A stretch of 26,544 bases of DNA from DATBDE01 sp045805605. Lineage in GTDB: Bacteria > Actinomycetota > Thermoleophilia > Solirubrobacterales > Solirubrobacteraceae. Below the pieces are notes generated by a model, which saw only the letters and a program-made list of their open reading frames with translations, searched no databases and was not told the DNA's origin. The DNA lies in the NCBI GenBank assembly GCA_045805605.1, contig JBJMKX010000111.1, forward strand, positions 1-26,544. The letters are read 5' to 3'. Position numbers and translations under genes: made by a program. Shown one piece after another: positions 1-7,849 of the stretch (its first letter is position 1; every line of letters begins with the position of its first letter).

Positions 1-1541
1 TTGGCGAACGTCTTCGACATGAACGTCATGACGTCCGGATCGTTGTTGGCGAGGTTGTCACACCACCGGAACGGGTTGTCGACGCAGCCGCCGTCGGTGC
101 TCGGGATGAGGCCCTCGTAGTTGCCGGTGACGCCGCCGAAGAGGCCGACCTCCTCCTGGGTCTTGCAGCAGTCCTGACCCGTCAGCACGCCGCTGGCCGG
201 AACGCCCGCGACGTTGAAGCTGAACGCGTCGGTGCCGACCGGCGAGAAGAACGTGTGCGGCTTGAAGATCGAGTCCAGGTAGTCGACCGCCTGGTCGCGA
301 CCGACCAGCGACGGCGCGTACACGTTGTCGGGGAACTGCGGCGGGGTGCCTCCGAAGAGGTTGTCGGCCGCCGGGTCGAGGACCGCCCAGTCGCCGTTCT
401 TCGTCGCGGTGACGTCCGCGTCGAGGTCGTAGCCGATCTTGGCCAGCTCGGCCGCCGGGAGGTTGTCGACGTAGAACGACGAGCCGAGGAGCCCGAGCTC
501 CTCACCGCCGAACCAGATGAACCGCAGCTTGTTGCGCGGATTGACGTTCTTCATCTGCTCGGCGATGTCGAGGATCGTCGCCGACCCCGACGCGTTGTCG
601 AGCATGCCGGCACCGTAGATCGCGTCCAGATGTGCGTCGACCACGAGGACGTGGTTGGGGTCGCCGCCCTTGGACTCCGCGATCACGTTGTAGTCATCGG
701 CATTGGGTTTGACGATGACGTGGATGTCGAGGCTCATGACCGGTGGCGTCCCAGCCTGGTACTCGTTGAAGAGCGACTGGCCGATGTCAAACGACGTAAA
801 CGCCACCGGGATGTCCGGTGTGAACGGTTGGTCGTTCGCGTCCAGCAGGGTGCCGTTAATCACCGACGTGCGGCCCGGGTTGCCCTCATTGAAGATGACC
901 ACGCCGACGGCGCCCGCGGCCTTGGCGTTGAGCACCTTGACGCCGTAGTTGCACCCCCCGCGCTGGATCAGCGCGATGTGGCCCGCCGTGAAACCGTTGA
1001 AGTCGGCCGACGTACAACCGCTCGTCGAGCTCGAGGTCGGCGTTGGCGGCAGGATGATGCCGCCGGCCGGCTGGAGCTCCTTGTTGGTCACCGTGCCGTT
1101 GCTCGTCCCTGCATTCCAGTCGTCGACAACCGTGAAGGAGCGCGCCGTCGGGGAGGTCTCGCTCCACGTCGGCGTCCCGGTGAAGGCGGCGTAGTCGAAC
1201 TTGTACGTCTGGATCTGGACGTCGTATCCGGCCTTCGTCATCTTATCCGCGACATAGTCGGCCGAGGCCTTGTATCCCGGCTCGCCCGAGTTGCGCGACG
1301 GGTGGCCGTCCGCCGGACTCGGGTTGGCGTCCGCGATCGCCTGGAACGCCTGCATGTGGCTCCAGAGATCGTCGGTCTGGACGCACTCGATCAGCTTCGC
1401 CGGCGTGTCGTTGACGCGCGCGTCGCACTGAGCCGAGGTGATCGCGCTCGCGCCGGCCGGCGCGAGAAGCCCTGCCGCGACGAGGCAGAGCAAGACGAGC
1501 CACGACTTCGACAGCCGGGAGCTCAAGGGGTTTGGCTTCAA
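1..1541 (-). CDS. Secreted M28-family zinc metallopeptidase with PA domain (3' end outside window)
   Basis: About 513 codons are visible and the frame is still open at base 1, so the C-terminus is missing. The start chosen is TTG at 1541, because AGGAGGAG lies just upstream and the next residues form a signal peptide (basic n-region, hydrophobic core near residues 14-30, AGASA near residue 33). Residues about 145-265 resemble a protease-associated (PA) domain, with the typical stretch HIALIQRGGCNYGVKVLNA. The peptidase part follows: His304 and Asp306 (AHLDA), Asp315 (LDNASG) and Glu347/Glu348 (GGEELGLLGS) match the M28 zinc ligands and catalytic Glu. The family comprises exported aminopeptidases/carboxypeptidases using two zinc ions. 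The substrate cannot be read from the sequence. The gene follows the sugar operon on the same strand after a 152-base gap with a hairpin, so it is probably a separate unit. Confidence 0.9.
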   Translation of the reverse strand, partial: MKPNPLSSRLSKSWLVLLCLVAAGLLAPAGASAITSAQCDARVNDTPAKLIECVQTDDLWSHMQAFQAIADANPSPADGHPSRNSGEPGYKASADYVADKMTKAGYDVQIQTYKFDYAAFTGTPTWSETSPTARSFTVVDDWNAGTSNGTVTNKELQPAGGIILPPTPTSSSTSGCTSADFNGFTAGHIALIQRGGCNYGVKVLNAKAAGAVGVVIFNEGNPGRTSVINGTLLDANDQPFTPDIPVAFTSFDIGQSLFNEYQAGTPPVMSLDIHVIVKPNADDYNVIAESKGGDPNHVLVVDAHLDAIYGAGMLDNASGSATILDIAEQMKNVNPRNKLRFIWFGGEELGLLGSSFYVDNLPAAELAKIGYDLDADVTATKNGDWAVLDPAADNLFGGTPPQFPDNVYAPSLVGRDQAVDYLDSIFKPHTFFSPVGTDAFSFNVAGVPASGVLTGQDCCKTQEEVGLFGGVTGNYEGLIPSTDGGCVDNPFRWCDNLANNDPDVMTFMSKTFA

Positions 1542-1646
1542 GACTCTCCTCCTAGAGAGCTGGACGGTGGCCGGCGAGCTAGCGCTCCGCCGGCGTCGCA
1601 CCTATCCCCTTGCGACCGTGAGTCGAAACTCCGCCGGTCCGCGCAA

Positions 1647-1678
1647 CGGCGGGCGACGACCGCGATCGCCGCCCGCCG
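1647..1678 (-). terminator. GC-rich hairpin after the sugar-binding protein gene
   Basis: CGGCGGGCG (1647-1655) pairs perfectly with CGCCCGCCG (1670-1678) across a 14-base loop, 16 bases beyond the stop codon of the binding-protein gene. There is no T-run, so if it terminates it is not a classical intrinsic terminator. The rest of the 1542-1693 gap holds only the AGGAGGAG site of the peptidase gene. Confidence 0.5.
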
Positions 1679-1693
1679 TGGAGGGAGCCATGC

Positions 1694-2806
1694 CTACCCG
1701 ATGCCCGCCGCCGAGCAGGCCCCGGCGTACTTGCCCGTGCAGATGTCGCCCGGCGAGTAGAACTGGTCCTTGAGCACCGTCGTCTTGACGTTGTCCTTGG
1801 TCACGGCGACCGGCGTGAGCAGGACCGACGGGACCTGCTCCTTGCCGTTGTCGACCTTGGCGTTGATGACGTTGCTCGGCGGCGGATCGCCCTTGGCCGC
1901 CGCCACGGCGAGGTCGGCCGAGACCTGTGCCTGCTTGCGGATCGTCAGATAGATGGTGCTGAACTGGTCGCCGGCCAGGATGCGCTGGATCGCGGCCACC
2001 TCGGCGTCGCCCCCGGTGATCGGCACCGCGCCGGGCCTGATCCCGGCCGACTCCATCGCGGCGATGGCCCCCCCGGCCATCCCGTCGTTGGCCGAGTACA
2101 CACCGACGAACCCGTTCTTGCCGACCGCGGTGATCGCCTGCTCCATCTCGCGCTGGGCCTTGTCCGGGCTCCAGTCGGAGGTGTCGTACTCCTTGGCGAT
2201 CGTCACGCCGCTGCGGTCGAAGACCATGTGCGCGCCCTTCTTGTAGTCGCCCGCGCTCGGGTCGGTCGGCGCGCCGTTGATCATGATGATCTTCTTGCCC
2301 TTCACGTTCGGGCCGAGCTTCTTGAGCAGGGTCTGAGCCTGGATCTGCCCCTGGCGCACGTTGTTGAACGAGACGTACGCGTAGAGATCGGCGTCCGGGA
2401 TGAGGCGGTCGTACGCGATCACCGGCACCTTGGACTGTGCGGCGCGGTTCACGATCGTGACCGCCGACTTGACATCGACCGCGTCGAGGACGAGGACGTC
2501 GGCCCCGTCGGTCAGCGCGGACTCGGCCTGGGTCTGCTGCTTCTGCGGGTCCTGCGTCGCGTTGGCGTAGATGACCTTGCAGCTCGGGCAATCGCGCTTG
2601 ATCTGGGCTTCGAAGTCCGGGCGATCGTGGGCCTCGTAGCGCGTGGTCTTGGTCTCGGGGAGCAGCAGGGCGATCGTCTTGCCCTTCGCACCCGAGCTCG
2701 AACCGGTGCTGCTCGACTTCTTGTCACTGCTGCCGCACGCGGCCAGGCCGCTGACCGCCAGCAGGGCCAGCGCGGCGACAACCAGGTGTCGATGTCGTCT
2801 GGGCAT
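1694..2806 (-). CDS. XylF-like sugar ABC transporter substrate-binding lipoprotein
   Basis: A 370-residue extracytoplasmic binding protein. Residues 1-24 form a lipoprotein signal ending in the lipobox LAAC (Cys24 is the lipidation site), followed by a Ser/Gly/Lys linker. The body is a type I periplasmic-binding fold of the xylose/ribose-binding (XylF/ChvE) class: TIALLLPE, the hinge stretch DVLVLDAVD, VIAYDRLIPDADLYAYVSF, a GKKIIMINGAPTD strand and GVYSANDGMAGG. The start ATG has an AGGAGGAG site directly upstream. It is the third gene of the unit, 10 bases after the SIS gene. No permease or ATPase gene follows, so the transporter must be completed from elsewhere or the protein has another sensing role. 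Family assignment is firm; the ligand (xylose, glucose, amino sugar) is not determinable. Confidence 0.9.
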   Translation of the reverse strand: MPRRHRHLVVAALALLAVSGLAACGSSDKKSSSTGSSSGAKGKTIALLLPETKTTRYEAHDRPDFEAQIKRDCPSCKVIYANATQDPQKQQTQAESALTDGADVLVLDAVDVKSAVTIVNRAAQSKVPVIAYDRLIPDADLYAYVSFNNVRQGQIQAQTLLKKLGPNVKGKKIIMINGAPTDPSAGDYKKGAHMVFDRSGVTIAKEYDTSDWSPDKAQREMEQAITAVGKNGFVGVYSANDGMAGGAIAAMESAGIRPGAVPITGGDAEVAAIQRILAGDQFSTIYLTIRKQAQVSADLAVAAAKGDPPPSNVINAKVDNGKEQVPSVLLTPVAVTKDNVKTTVLKDQFYSPGDICTGKYAGACSAAGIG

Positions 2807-2816
2807 CCTCTCCTCC

Positions 2817-3815
2817 TCAGTGGGTTTCGGTGACCTTGGAGATTCCGGCCGGCGCGTCGGGGTCCAGCCCGCGCGCCAGCGTCAGGGCGAGCGCGAGCTG
2901 CTGGGCCCGCACGACGGCCGCGATCGGCGCGAGCGCCTCGGGGACCGTGGCGGGCAGCGTCAGGGCCCCGACCGGCACGCCGCGCGCCTCGAGCGTCGCG
3001 ACGAGGTCGCGGACGTCGTGCTGCGACGGTCCGGCGTGTGCGAGCGCGAGCACGGGTACGTGCTCGTCCACCGCCGCGATCGGTCCGTGCCGGAAGTCGG
3101 CGACCGACATGCCCTCCGCGAAGATCCGGGCCGTCTCCTTGACCTTGAGCGCCGCCTCGAGGGCGGCCGCGTAGAGCAGGCCGCGGGCGACGACGAACAG
3201 CCGCTCGGCCCCGGCGAGCCACTCGGCCAGCGCGCGCGGCTCGGCGGGGTCGGCGAGCAGCGCGCGGACCTCGCCGGGAAGCGCGACGAGCGCGCCGCTA
3301 TCGAACGGCACCGGACCGAGCGCGGATGCAACGGCGGCGACCGCCAGCAGCTGGCCGGTCACCGTCTTGGTCGCGGGTACCGCGCGCTCGTCGCCCGCCT
3401 CGATTGCGACGACCGCCTCGACCGCCTCGGCCAGCGGGCTCCCCGCATCGTTGACGATGGCAACCGTGCGGGCCCCGGCGGCGCGCAGCCGCTCGCAGAC
3501 CGTGACGATCTCCGGCGTCGCGCCGGACTGACTGAGTGCCACGACGAGGTACCCGTCGTAGTCGAGGCGCGCGTCGTAGAGGGTGAGCAGGCTCGGCGCG
3601 ATGAGTCCGGCCGGTCGCCCGCCGGCGAGCTCGCACAGGTAGCGGCCGTAGACCGCCGCGTTGTCGGACGAGCCGCGGGCCAGGAACGCCACCCCGGCCA
3701 GGCGGTCGGGAACGATGGCGCGCACGCGCGCGGCGTGGTCCTCGAACCGCTCGGCGAGGCGGCCCAGCACCGCCGGCTGCTCGTCCATCTCGGCGGTCAT
3801 CAGCGCGCCGCTCAC
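2817..3815 (-). CDS. SIS-domain sugar-phosphate isomerase/deaminase, GlmS C-terminal-like
   Basis: 332 residues with two SIS (sugar isomerase) domains and no glutaminase domain. It matches the isomerase half of GlmS: ARGSSDNAA and SQSGATPEIV in the first domain, then ATKTVTGQLLAV, ALKVKETARIFAEGMSVADF with RHGP, and a C-terminal SKVTETH that parallels the GlmS tail. Stand-alone proteins of this type act as amino-sugar-phosphate deaminases/isomerases (AgaS-, FrlB-like). The GTG start overlaps the kinase stop in GTGA (3812-3815), with GAGGAGG just upstream, indicating translational coupling. With a ROK kinase before it and a sugar-binding protein after it, a role in catabolism of an imported amino sugar or Amadori-type sugar is the best inference. 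Residues 1-10 could be trimmed if a later ATG is used. Confidence 0.85.
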   Translation of the reverse strand: MSGALMTAEMDEQPAVLGRLAERFEDHAARVRAIVPDRLAGVAFLARGSSDNAAVYGRYLCELAGGRPAGLIAPSLLTLYDARLDYDGYLVVALSQSGATPEIVTVCERLRAAGARTVAIVNDAGSPLAEAVEAVVAIEAGDERAVPATKTVTGQLLAVAAVASALGPVPFDSGALVALPGEVRALLADPAEPRALAEWLAGAERLFVVARGLLYAAALEAALKVKETARIFAEGMSVADFRHGPIAAVDEHVPVLALAHAGPSQHDVRDLVATLEARGVPVGALTLPATVPEALAPIAAVVRAQQLALALTLARGLDPDAPAGISKVTETH

Positions 3816-4738
3816 CCAACCGCCTCCTCAGCCCCCACCGGTTCGATCGCACCGAGGGCCAGCGCGATCGCGCCGCGCAGCCCGCCGTCGTGGACGAACG
3901 CGGCGGGGACGAGCTCGGGCGGGAACGGCACCGCGGCTCGCAGGCGCCCGTCGAGCGCGCCGAGCACGCGCTCGGGTTGGCTCATCAGTCCGCCCCCGAC
4001 GGCGATGCGCTGCGGGTCGATGGCAATGGCGAGGTTGGCGACATGCGCCGCAAGCTCGGCCAGCGCCTCGTCGACGAGCGCCTGGGCGCGGTCGTCGCGC
4101 GAGGCGAACACCTCCGCCGCGCTCATGGACCCGCCGAGCAGGCGGCCCCCCCGCTCGCCGATCGCTCGCCCGCCGACCGCCTCCTCGAGCGGCGCCCGGC
4201 CGTCGGCGGCGCCGGCCCCGTCGTGGGCGCCGCGCAGGTTGTAGCCGATCTCCCCGGCGGCGCCGTGTGCCCCGTCCAGCACGTCGCCGCCGACGACGAT
4301 CCCGGCCGCGACGCCGGTCCCGAGCTGGAGGAGGACGCCCGGATCGGCGCCCGCCAGGCTTCCCCAGCGCGCCTCGGCCAGGGCCGCCGCCTTGACATCG
4401 TTGCCGAGCGCGATCCGATCGATGGGCAGCCCTTCCCTCAGGGCGGTGGGCAAAGCGAGTGCGCCCCAGCCCGGAACGTTCGGCGCCAGCAGGACGCCGT
4501 CCGTCCGGACGATGCCGGGGCTGACGGCACCGACCGCGATGCACTCGCCGTCGGTGGCGGCGATCAGGTCGTGCGCGCAGGCAAAGGAGCGGTCGAGTAC
4601 CTGGGATGCGCCTGCGACGGCGTTCGTGGCGAGGCGCGCGGAGTGAACCGGCGCTCCGGCCGTGGTCGCAGTGGCGAGGGCGACCTTGGTCCCCCCGAAG
4701 TCGATGCCGAGCACGAAGTCCGAGTCGCCGGCAGCCAT
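3812..4738 (-). CDS. ROK-family sugar kinase
   Basis: 308 residues. The ATP phosphate-binding motif GIDFGGTK lies at residues 11-18, the presumed catalytic base is Asp114 in LGNDVKAAA, the second phosphate motif is LGTGVAAGIVVGG (139-151), and the sugar-binding stretch GAHGAAGEIGY is at 156-166. The usual ROK zinc motif (a His after GE.G, then CxCGxxGC) is absent: the His position is Tyr166 and the next segment is Gly/Ala/Asp-rich without Cys. Zinc-less ROK kinases exist, so activity is still likely. It should phosphorylate a hexose or amino hexose using ATP in the cytosol. It is the first gene of the operon, has no Shine-Dalgarno, and its ATG lies 7 bases after a -10 element, so the mRNA is probably leaderless. 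Confidence 0.9.
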   Translation of the reverse strand: MAAGDSDFVLGIDFGGTKVALATATTAGAPVHSARLATNAVAGASQVLDRSFACAHDLIAATDGECIAVGAVSPGIVRTDGVLLAPNVPGWGALALPTALREGLPIDRIALGNDVKAAALAEARWGSLAGADPGVLLQLGTGVAAGIVVGGDVLDGAHGAAGEIGYNLRGAHDGAGAADGRAPLEEAVGGRAIGERGGRLLGGSMSAAEVFASRDDRAQALVDEALAELAAHVANLAIAIDPQRIAVGGGLMSQPERVLGALDGRLRAAVPFPPELVPAAFVHDGGLRGAIALALGAIEPVGAEEAVG

Positions 4739-4774
4739 TAGAAGGATAGTTTCCTAACTAAAGCCGCATGTCAA
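4739..4774 (-). promoter_or_regulatory. Promoter of the ROK kinase operon (leaderless)
   Basis: On the minus strand TTGACA (4769-4774) is followed after exactly 17 bases by AACTAT (4746-4751), and the kinase ATG begins 7 bases later at 4738. This is a perfect -35 with a fair -10. The predicted transcription start falls on or next to the A of the ATG, in agreement with the missing ribosome-binding site. Confidence 0.7.
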
Positions 4775-4782
4775 GGTTAGGA
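4742..4782. promoter_or_regulatory. Candidate operators for the divergent ROK repressor
   Basis: AGGA TAGTT TCCT (4743-4755) is an inverted repeat that covers the kinase -10. TCCTAAC (4752-4758) is repeated in inverted orientation as GTTAGGA (4776-4782), next to the repressor's own -10. This layout would let one regulator repress both divergent promoters. Assigning the sites to the neighbouring ROK protein is inference from position. Confidence 0.5.
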
Positions 4783-4787
4783 CCCCT

Positions 4788-4793
4788 TACACT
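4788..4793 (+). promoter_or_regulatory. -10 element of the ROK repressor gene (leaderless)
   Basis: TACACT lies 8 bases before the ATG at 4802, and there is no Shine-Dalgarno before that ATG. A -35 match is not evident. This element is the reason for choosing ATG 4802 over TTG 4793. Confidence 0.45.
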
Positions 4794-4801
4794 TGCGCGG
4801 C

Positions 4802-5980
4802 ATGTCCGCCGGCGCCAACCCGCGCCTGATGCGCACGCTCAACGAGCGGACGCTGCTCGACCACCTCCGCCGCGCCGGTCCGACCTCGCGGGCGCAGCTC
4901 GCGCGCGACACCGGGCTCTCGAAGCCCACCGTCTCGCTCGCGCTGGCCAACCTGGAGCGAGCCGGGCTCGCGCGCGCGGCCGGCCGCCTGCCTTCGGCGC
5001 GCGGGCGCGCCGCCGTCCTCTACGAGTCCGATCCGACCGTCGCCTACGTGGTCGGCATCGACATCGGCCGCGACTGGATCCGGGTGGCCGCCGCGGATCT
5101 CGCCGGCGCCGTCGTCGCCCGCAGCGACGCTCGCAACCGCGCCCGCAGCGGCGCGGCGCTCGTGCGTCGGGTCGCGGCACTCGCGCACCAGGTCGTCGAG
5201 GAGGCCGGCCTGACGTGGGCCAAGGTCGCCCACACCGTGGTCGGCGCGCCCGGCGTGGTCGACGCCATGACCGGGCGGCTGGAGCTCGCCCCCAACCTGC
5301 CCGCATGGGGGCGTCCGGGCGTGCTGAGCGAGCTGCGTGACGCGTTGCCGCCCAGCGTCACGCTCGAGAACGACGCCAACCTGGCTGCGCTCGGCGAGCG
5401 GACCTACGGCAGCGGCCGCGACGCGACGACGTTCGTCTACGTCTCGGTCGGGACGGGCATCGGCATGGGCATCGTCATCGACGGCGAGCTGTACCGCGGC
5501 GCGCATGGCGTGGCCGGCGAGGTCGCCTACGTGCCGATCGCGGGCGACGGGGCCGGCGCCGACGCGCGGGCGCGCGGCATGATCGAGGAAGCGGCGTCGG
5601 CCGACGCCGTGGTCCGCACTGCCAAGGCGCTCGGCATGGAGGGCTCCCCCTCGGCCAAGGAGGTGTTCACGGCCGCGCGCGCGGGCGATTCCATCGCGAT
5701 GGCCACCGTCGAGGCCGAGGCAGACCGCCTCGCCCTCGTCGTCGGGACCGTCGTCGCCGTGCTCGACCCCGAGTTCATCGTCCTTGGCGGCGGCGTGGGC
5801 GGCAACGTCGACCTCCTGCGGCCCCGGCTGGAGGAGCGCCTCGGCCGCCTGACGCCGCTGCGCGCGCGTGTCGCCGAGGGCGAGCTTGGCCGGGACGCGA
5901 TCGTGCTCGGCGCCATCGCGACCGCCCTCGACACCGCGCGCGAGCGCGTCTTCGAGGAGCGGGCGGGCAGCGCCGCCTGA
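4802..5980 (+). CDS. ROK-family transcriptional repressor (XylR/NagC-like)
   Basis: 392 residues. The N-terminal winged helix-turn-helix (about residues 9-60) contains NERTLLDHLRRAGPTSRAQL and DTGLSKPTVSLALANLERAG, typical of ROK repressors. A ROK sugar-sensing domain follows: the nucleotide motif is degenerate (GIDIGRDWIR instead of GxDxGGTK), which separates it from the kinases, while LENDANLAALGE, GTGIGMGIVIDGELYRGAHG, GEVAY and IVLGGGVGGN are kept. The zinc-binding CxCGxxGC cluster is missing, as in the neighbouring kinase. A TTG start at 4793 would add three residues; ATG 4802 fits the upstream TACACT box better. Divergent to the kinase-SIS-binding protein operon, it most likely represses that operon and itself until its sugar or sugar phosphate binds. 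Confidence 0.9.
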   Translation: MSAGANPRLMRTLNERTLLDHLRRAGPTSRAQLARDTGLSKPTVSLALANLERAGLARAAGRLPSARGRAAVLYESDPTVAYVVGIDIGRDWIRVAAADLAGAVVARSDARNRARSGAALVRRVAALAHQVVEEAGLTWAKVAHTVVGAPGVVDAMTGRLELAPNLPAWGRPGVLSELRDALPPSVTLENDANLAALGERTYGSGRDATTFVYVSVGTGIGMGIVIDGELYRGAHGVAGEVAYVPIAGDGAGADARARGMIEEAASADAVVRTAKALGMEGSPSAKEVFTAARAGDSIAMATVEAEADRLALVVGTVVAVLDPEFIVLGGGVGGNVDLLRPRLEERLGRLTPLRARVAEGELGRDAIVLGAIATALDTARERVFEERAGSAA

Positions 5981-6118
5981 GTCCCGCCCGCGCTGACTGC
6001 TCGTGGTTCCCTGGAGCGCGCGCCGCGCGGCCGAGGGTCCGCGGCGCCCGGGCGCGAATGGGGTCGCCATCGGCCGCGGATGGTCGGCGCCCCCCATCCC
6101 CGGCGGAGCAGCGGTTTC

Positions 6119-6124
6119 TACGCT
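6119..6124 (+). promoter_or_regulatory. -10 element of the sensor kinase gene (leaderless)
   Basis: TACGCT ends 7 bases before the GTG at 6132. No Shine-Dalgarno precedes this GTG. No -35 match is apparent. The rest of the gap 5981-6131 shows nothing beyond GC-rich sequence. Confidence 0.4.
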
Positions 6125-6131
6125 GTCGGGC

Positions 6132-7124
6132 GTGGTCAACCGCCGCCGGCACGCGCCGTTGTTCCGCCAGGTGGCGGCCATCAACGGCATCGTCCTTGTC
6201 GTCGCGTGCCTGCTCACCGCGGTCGTCCTCGCACCCGGCGACCTCGGGTCGGTCGCGCCCGAGGAGGCCGCGATCCTCGTCGGGGCGCTCGGCGCGATCG
6301 CGGTCCTCAACCTGCTCGTCCTGCGGCGCGCGTTCGCTCCGCTCGAGCGGCTCGCGGCGCTCAGCCGCCGCGTCGACCCGACGCGGCCGGGCCAGCGCGT
6401 GCCGACGACCGGGCCCGCGTCGGAGGCGACCGAGCTCGCCCACGCGTTCAACGACATGCTCGCCCGCCTCGAGGACGAGCGGCGCGAGAGCAGCCGCCGG
6501 GTCCTCGAGGGCCAGGAGGCCGAGCGGCTGCGCGTCGCGCAGGAGCTCCACGACGAGGTCGGCCAGACGCTCACCGCCGTCCTGCTCCAGCTCGGCCGGA
6601 TCGAGAAGGCGGTGCCGGACGGCCTGCGCGACAGCGTCGGCGAGGCCCAGGAGAGTGCCCGCGCAAGCCTGGAGGACGTGCGGCGGATTGCGCTCGAGCT
6701 GCGCCCTGAGGCCCTCGACGACCTAGGGCTGGCGAGCGCACTGCAGGCGCTGGCGGCCCGGATGTCCGACGGCACCGGCGTGCGCGTGACCTGCAGCGGC
6801 GTGCGCGACCTGCCGCCGCTCGACCCCGACGCCGAGCTCGTCCTCTACCGGGTGGCCCAGGAGGCGCTCACCAACGTCGTGCGCCACTCGGGTAGCGCCA
6901 CCGCCGATCTGCGCCTGCAGCGTGCGTCCAACCGGCTGACCCTGGCGGTCCGCGACGATGGGTGCGGCCTGGCGCCCGACACTCCCGACGGCACCGGGAT
7001 GCGAGGCATGCGCGAGCGCGCCAATCTGATCGGCGCCAGGCTGGACGTCGGCTCGCTTCCCCAGGGCGGCACCGAAGTGCGGCTGAAGCTGCCAGTTTCC
7101 GTGGACGGCCGATGGGGGCGCTGA
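6132..7124 (+). CDS. Membrane sensor histidine kinase, NarX/DegS (HisKA_3) type
   Basis: 330 residues from GTG 6132; the frame is open further upstream, but that part is Pro/Arg/Gly-rich and unlike a protein. Two transmembrane segments (about 17-33 and 46-63) enclose a short outside loop of about 12 residues, so signals are probably sensed in the membrane. A HAMP-like linker follows (about 65-117), then the HisKA_3 phosphorylation motif RVAQELHDEVGQTL with His140, and an HATPase_c domain with VAQEALTNVVRHS (N box), VRDDGCGL and GTGMRGMRERANL (G boxes). It overlaps the response regulator gene by 13 bases, so the two form a two-component system. The target signal is unknown. Confidence 0.9.
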   Translation: MVNRRRHAPLFRQVAAINGIVLVVACLLTAVVLAPGDLGSVAPEEAAILVGALGAIAVLNLLVLRRAFAPLERLAALSRRVDPTRPGQRVPTTGPASEATELAHAFNDMLARLEDERRESSRRVLEGQEAERLRVAQELHDEVGQTLTAVLLQLGRIEKAVPDGLRDSVGEAQESARASLEDVRRIALELRPEALDDLGLASALQALAARMSDGTGVRVTCSGVRDLPPLDPDAELVLYRVAQEALTNVVRHSGSATADLRLQRASNRLTLAVRDDGCGLAPDTPDGTGMRGMRERANLIGARLDVGSLPQGGTEVRLKLPVSVDGRWGR

Positions 7125-7768
7125 CGACGCGGATCCTGCTGGCCGACGACCACACCGTCGTGCGGCGCGGGCTGCGGTTGGTGCTCGAGGCCGAGCCCGA
7201 CCTCGAGGTCGTGGCCGAGGCGGCCGACGGGGCCGAGGCGGTGCAGCGCGCCGGGAGCGGCGATGTCGACCTCGCCGTGCTCGACGTGGCGATGCCGCGC
7301 ATGACGGGCCTTCAGGCCACACGCGAGATCCGCCGCCGCGCGCCGGAGGTGCGCGTCCTCATCCTCTCGATGCACGACAACGAGCAGTATCTCTACGAGG
7401 CATTGCGCGCCGGCGCCTCCGGCTACGTGCTCAAGACGGTCGCCGACCGCGACCTCGTCGAGGCGTGCCGGGCGACCGTGCGCGGCGATCCCTTCCTCTA
7501 CCCCGGCGCCGTCAACACCCTGATTCGCGACTTCCTCGACCGCACGCAAGCCGGCGAAGAGGCGCGGGAGGACCGGCTCACCCCGCGCGAGCAGGAGGTG
7601 GTCAAGCTCATCGCGGAGAGCTACAGCAGCAAGGACATCGCGCGCGAGCTCGTGATCTCCGAGAAGACGGTCGAGCGCCACCGGGCCAACATCCTCGAGA
7701 AGCTGGGGATGAACGACCGCGTCCAGCTCACGCGCTACGCGATCCGGCGCGGCCTGATCGAGCCCTGA
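7112..7768 (+). CDS. NarL/LuxR-type response regulator
   Basis: 218 residues. The receiver domain (about 6-122) has acidic Asp12/Asp13, phosphoacceptor Asp58 (LAVLDVAMPRMTG), Ser in ILILSMHD-like LILSMHDNE, and the Lys of YVLKTV. The C-terminal LuxR helix-turn-helix carries LTPREQEVVKLIAES, DIARELVISEKTVERH and ANILEKLGM, all canonical. ATG 7112 lies inside the end of the kinase gene, which implies coupled translation and a cognate pair. Phosphorylation by the kinase should activate DNA binding. The regulon is not visible; the adjacent receiver gene is a candidate target by position only. Confidence 0.93.
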   Translation: MGALTTRILLADDHTVVRRGLRLVLEAEPDLEVVAEAADGAEAVQRAGSGDVDLAVLDVAMPRMTGLQATREIRRRAPEVRVLILSMHDNEQYLYEALRAGASGYVLKTVADRDLVEACRATVRGDPFLYPGAVNTLIRDFLDRTQAGEEAREDRLTPREQEVVKLIAESYSSKDIARELVISEKTVERHRANILEKLGMNDRVQLTRYAIRRGLIEP

Positions 7769-7775
7769 CCCGATT

Positions 7776-7804
7776 GGGGGACCTCCCCCCTCGGAGATGG
7801 GGGG
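7776..7804 (+). other. Two mutually exclusive hairpins between regulator genes
   Basis: GGGGG (7776-7780) can pair with CCCCC across a 4-base loop, and the same C-tract (7785-7790) can instead pair with GGGGGG (7799-7804) across 8 bases. Only one can form at a time. No T-run follows. It could be a terminator or an attenuator between the response regulator and the next gene; function is inferred. Confidence 0.35.
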
Positions 7805-7849
7805 CTTCCCGGATGGTCGGGACCGCGGCTCGCGGCCATGCTGCGCGCC

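Noticed and set aside
255..1760. Long plus-strand open frame opposite the M28 peptidase gene
   Set aside because: Arg/Val-rich low-complexity translation without motifs; the opposite strand encodes a clear signal peptide, PA domain and zinc ligands.
2643..4244. Plus-strand open frame of more than 500 codons across the SIS and kinase genes
   Set aside because: Composition is typical of an antisense shadow in GC-rich DNA, and both minus-strand genes have full family motifs.
4787..6775. Long minus-strand open frame opposite the ROK repressor and sensor kinase
   Set aside because: Ser/Arg-rich then Asp/Gly/Arg-rich without recognisable domains; the plus strand is unambiguous.
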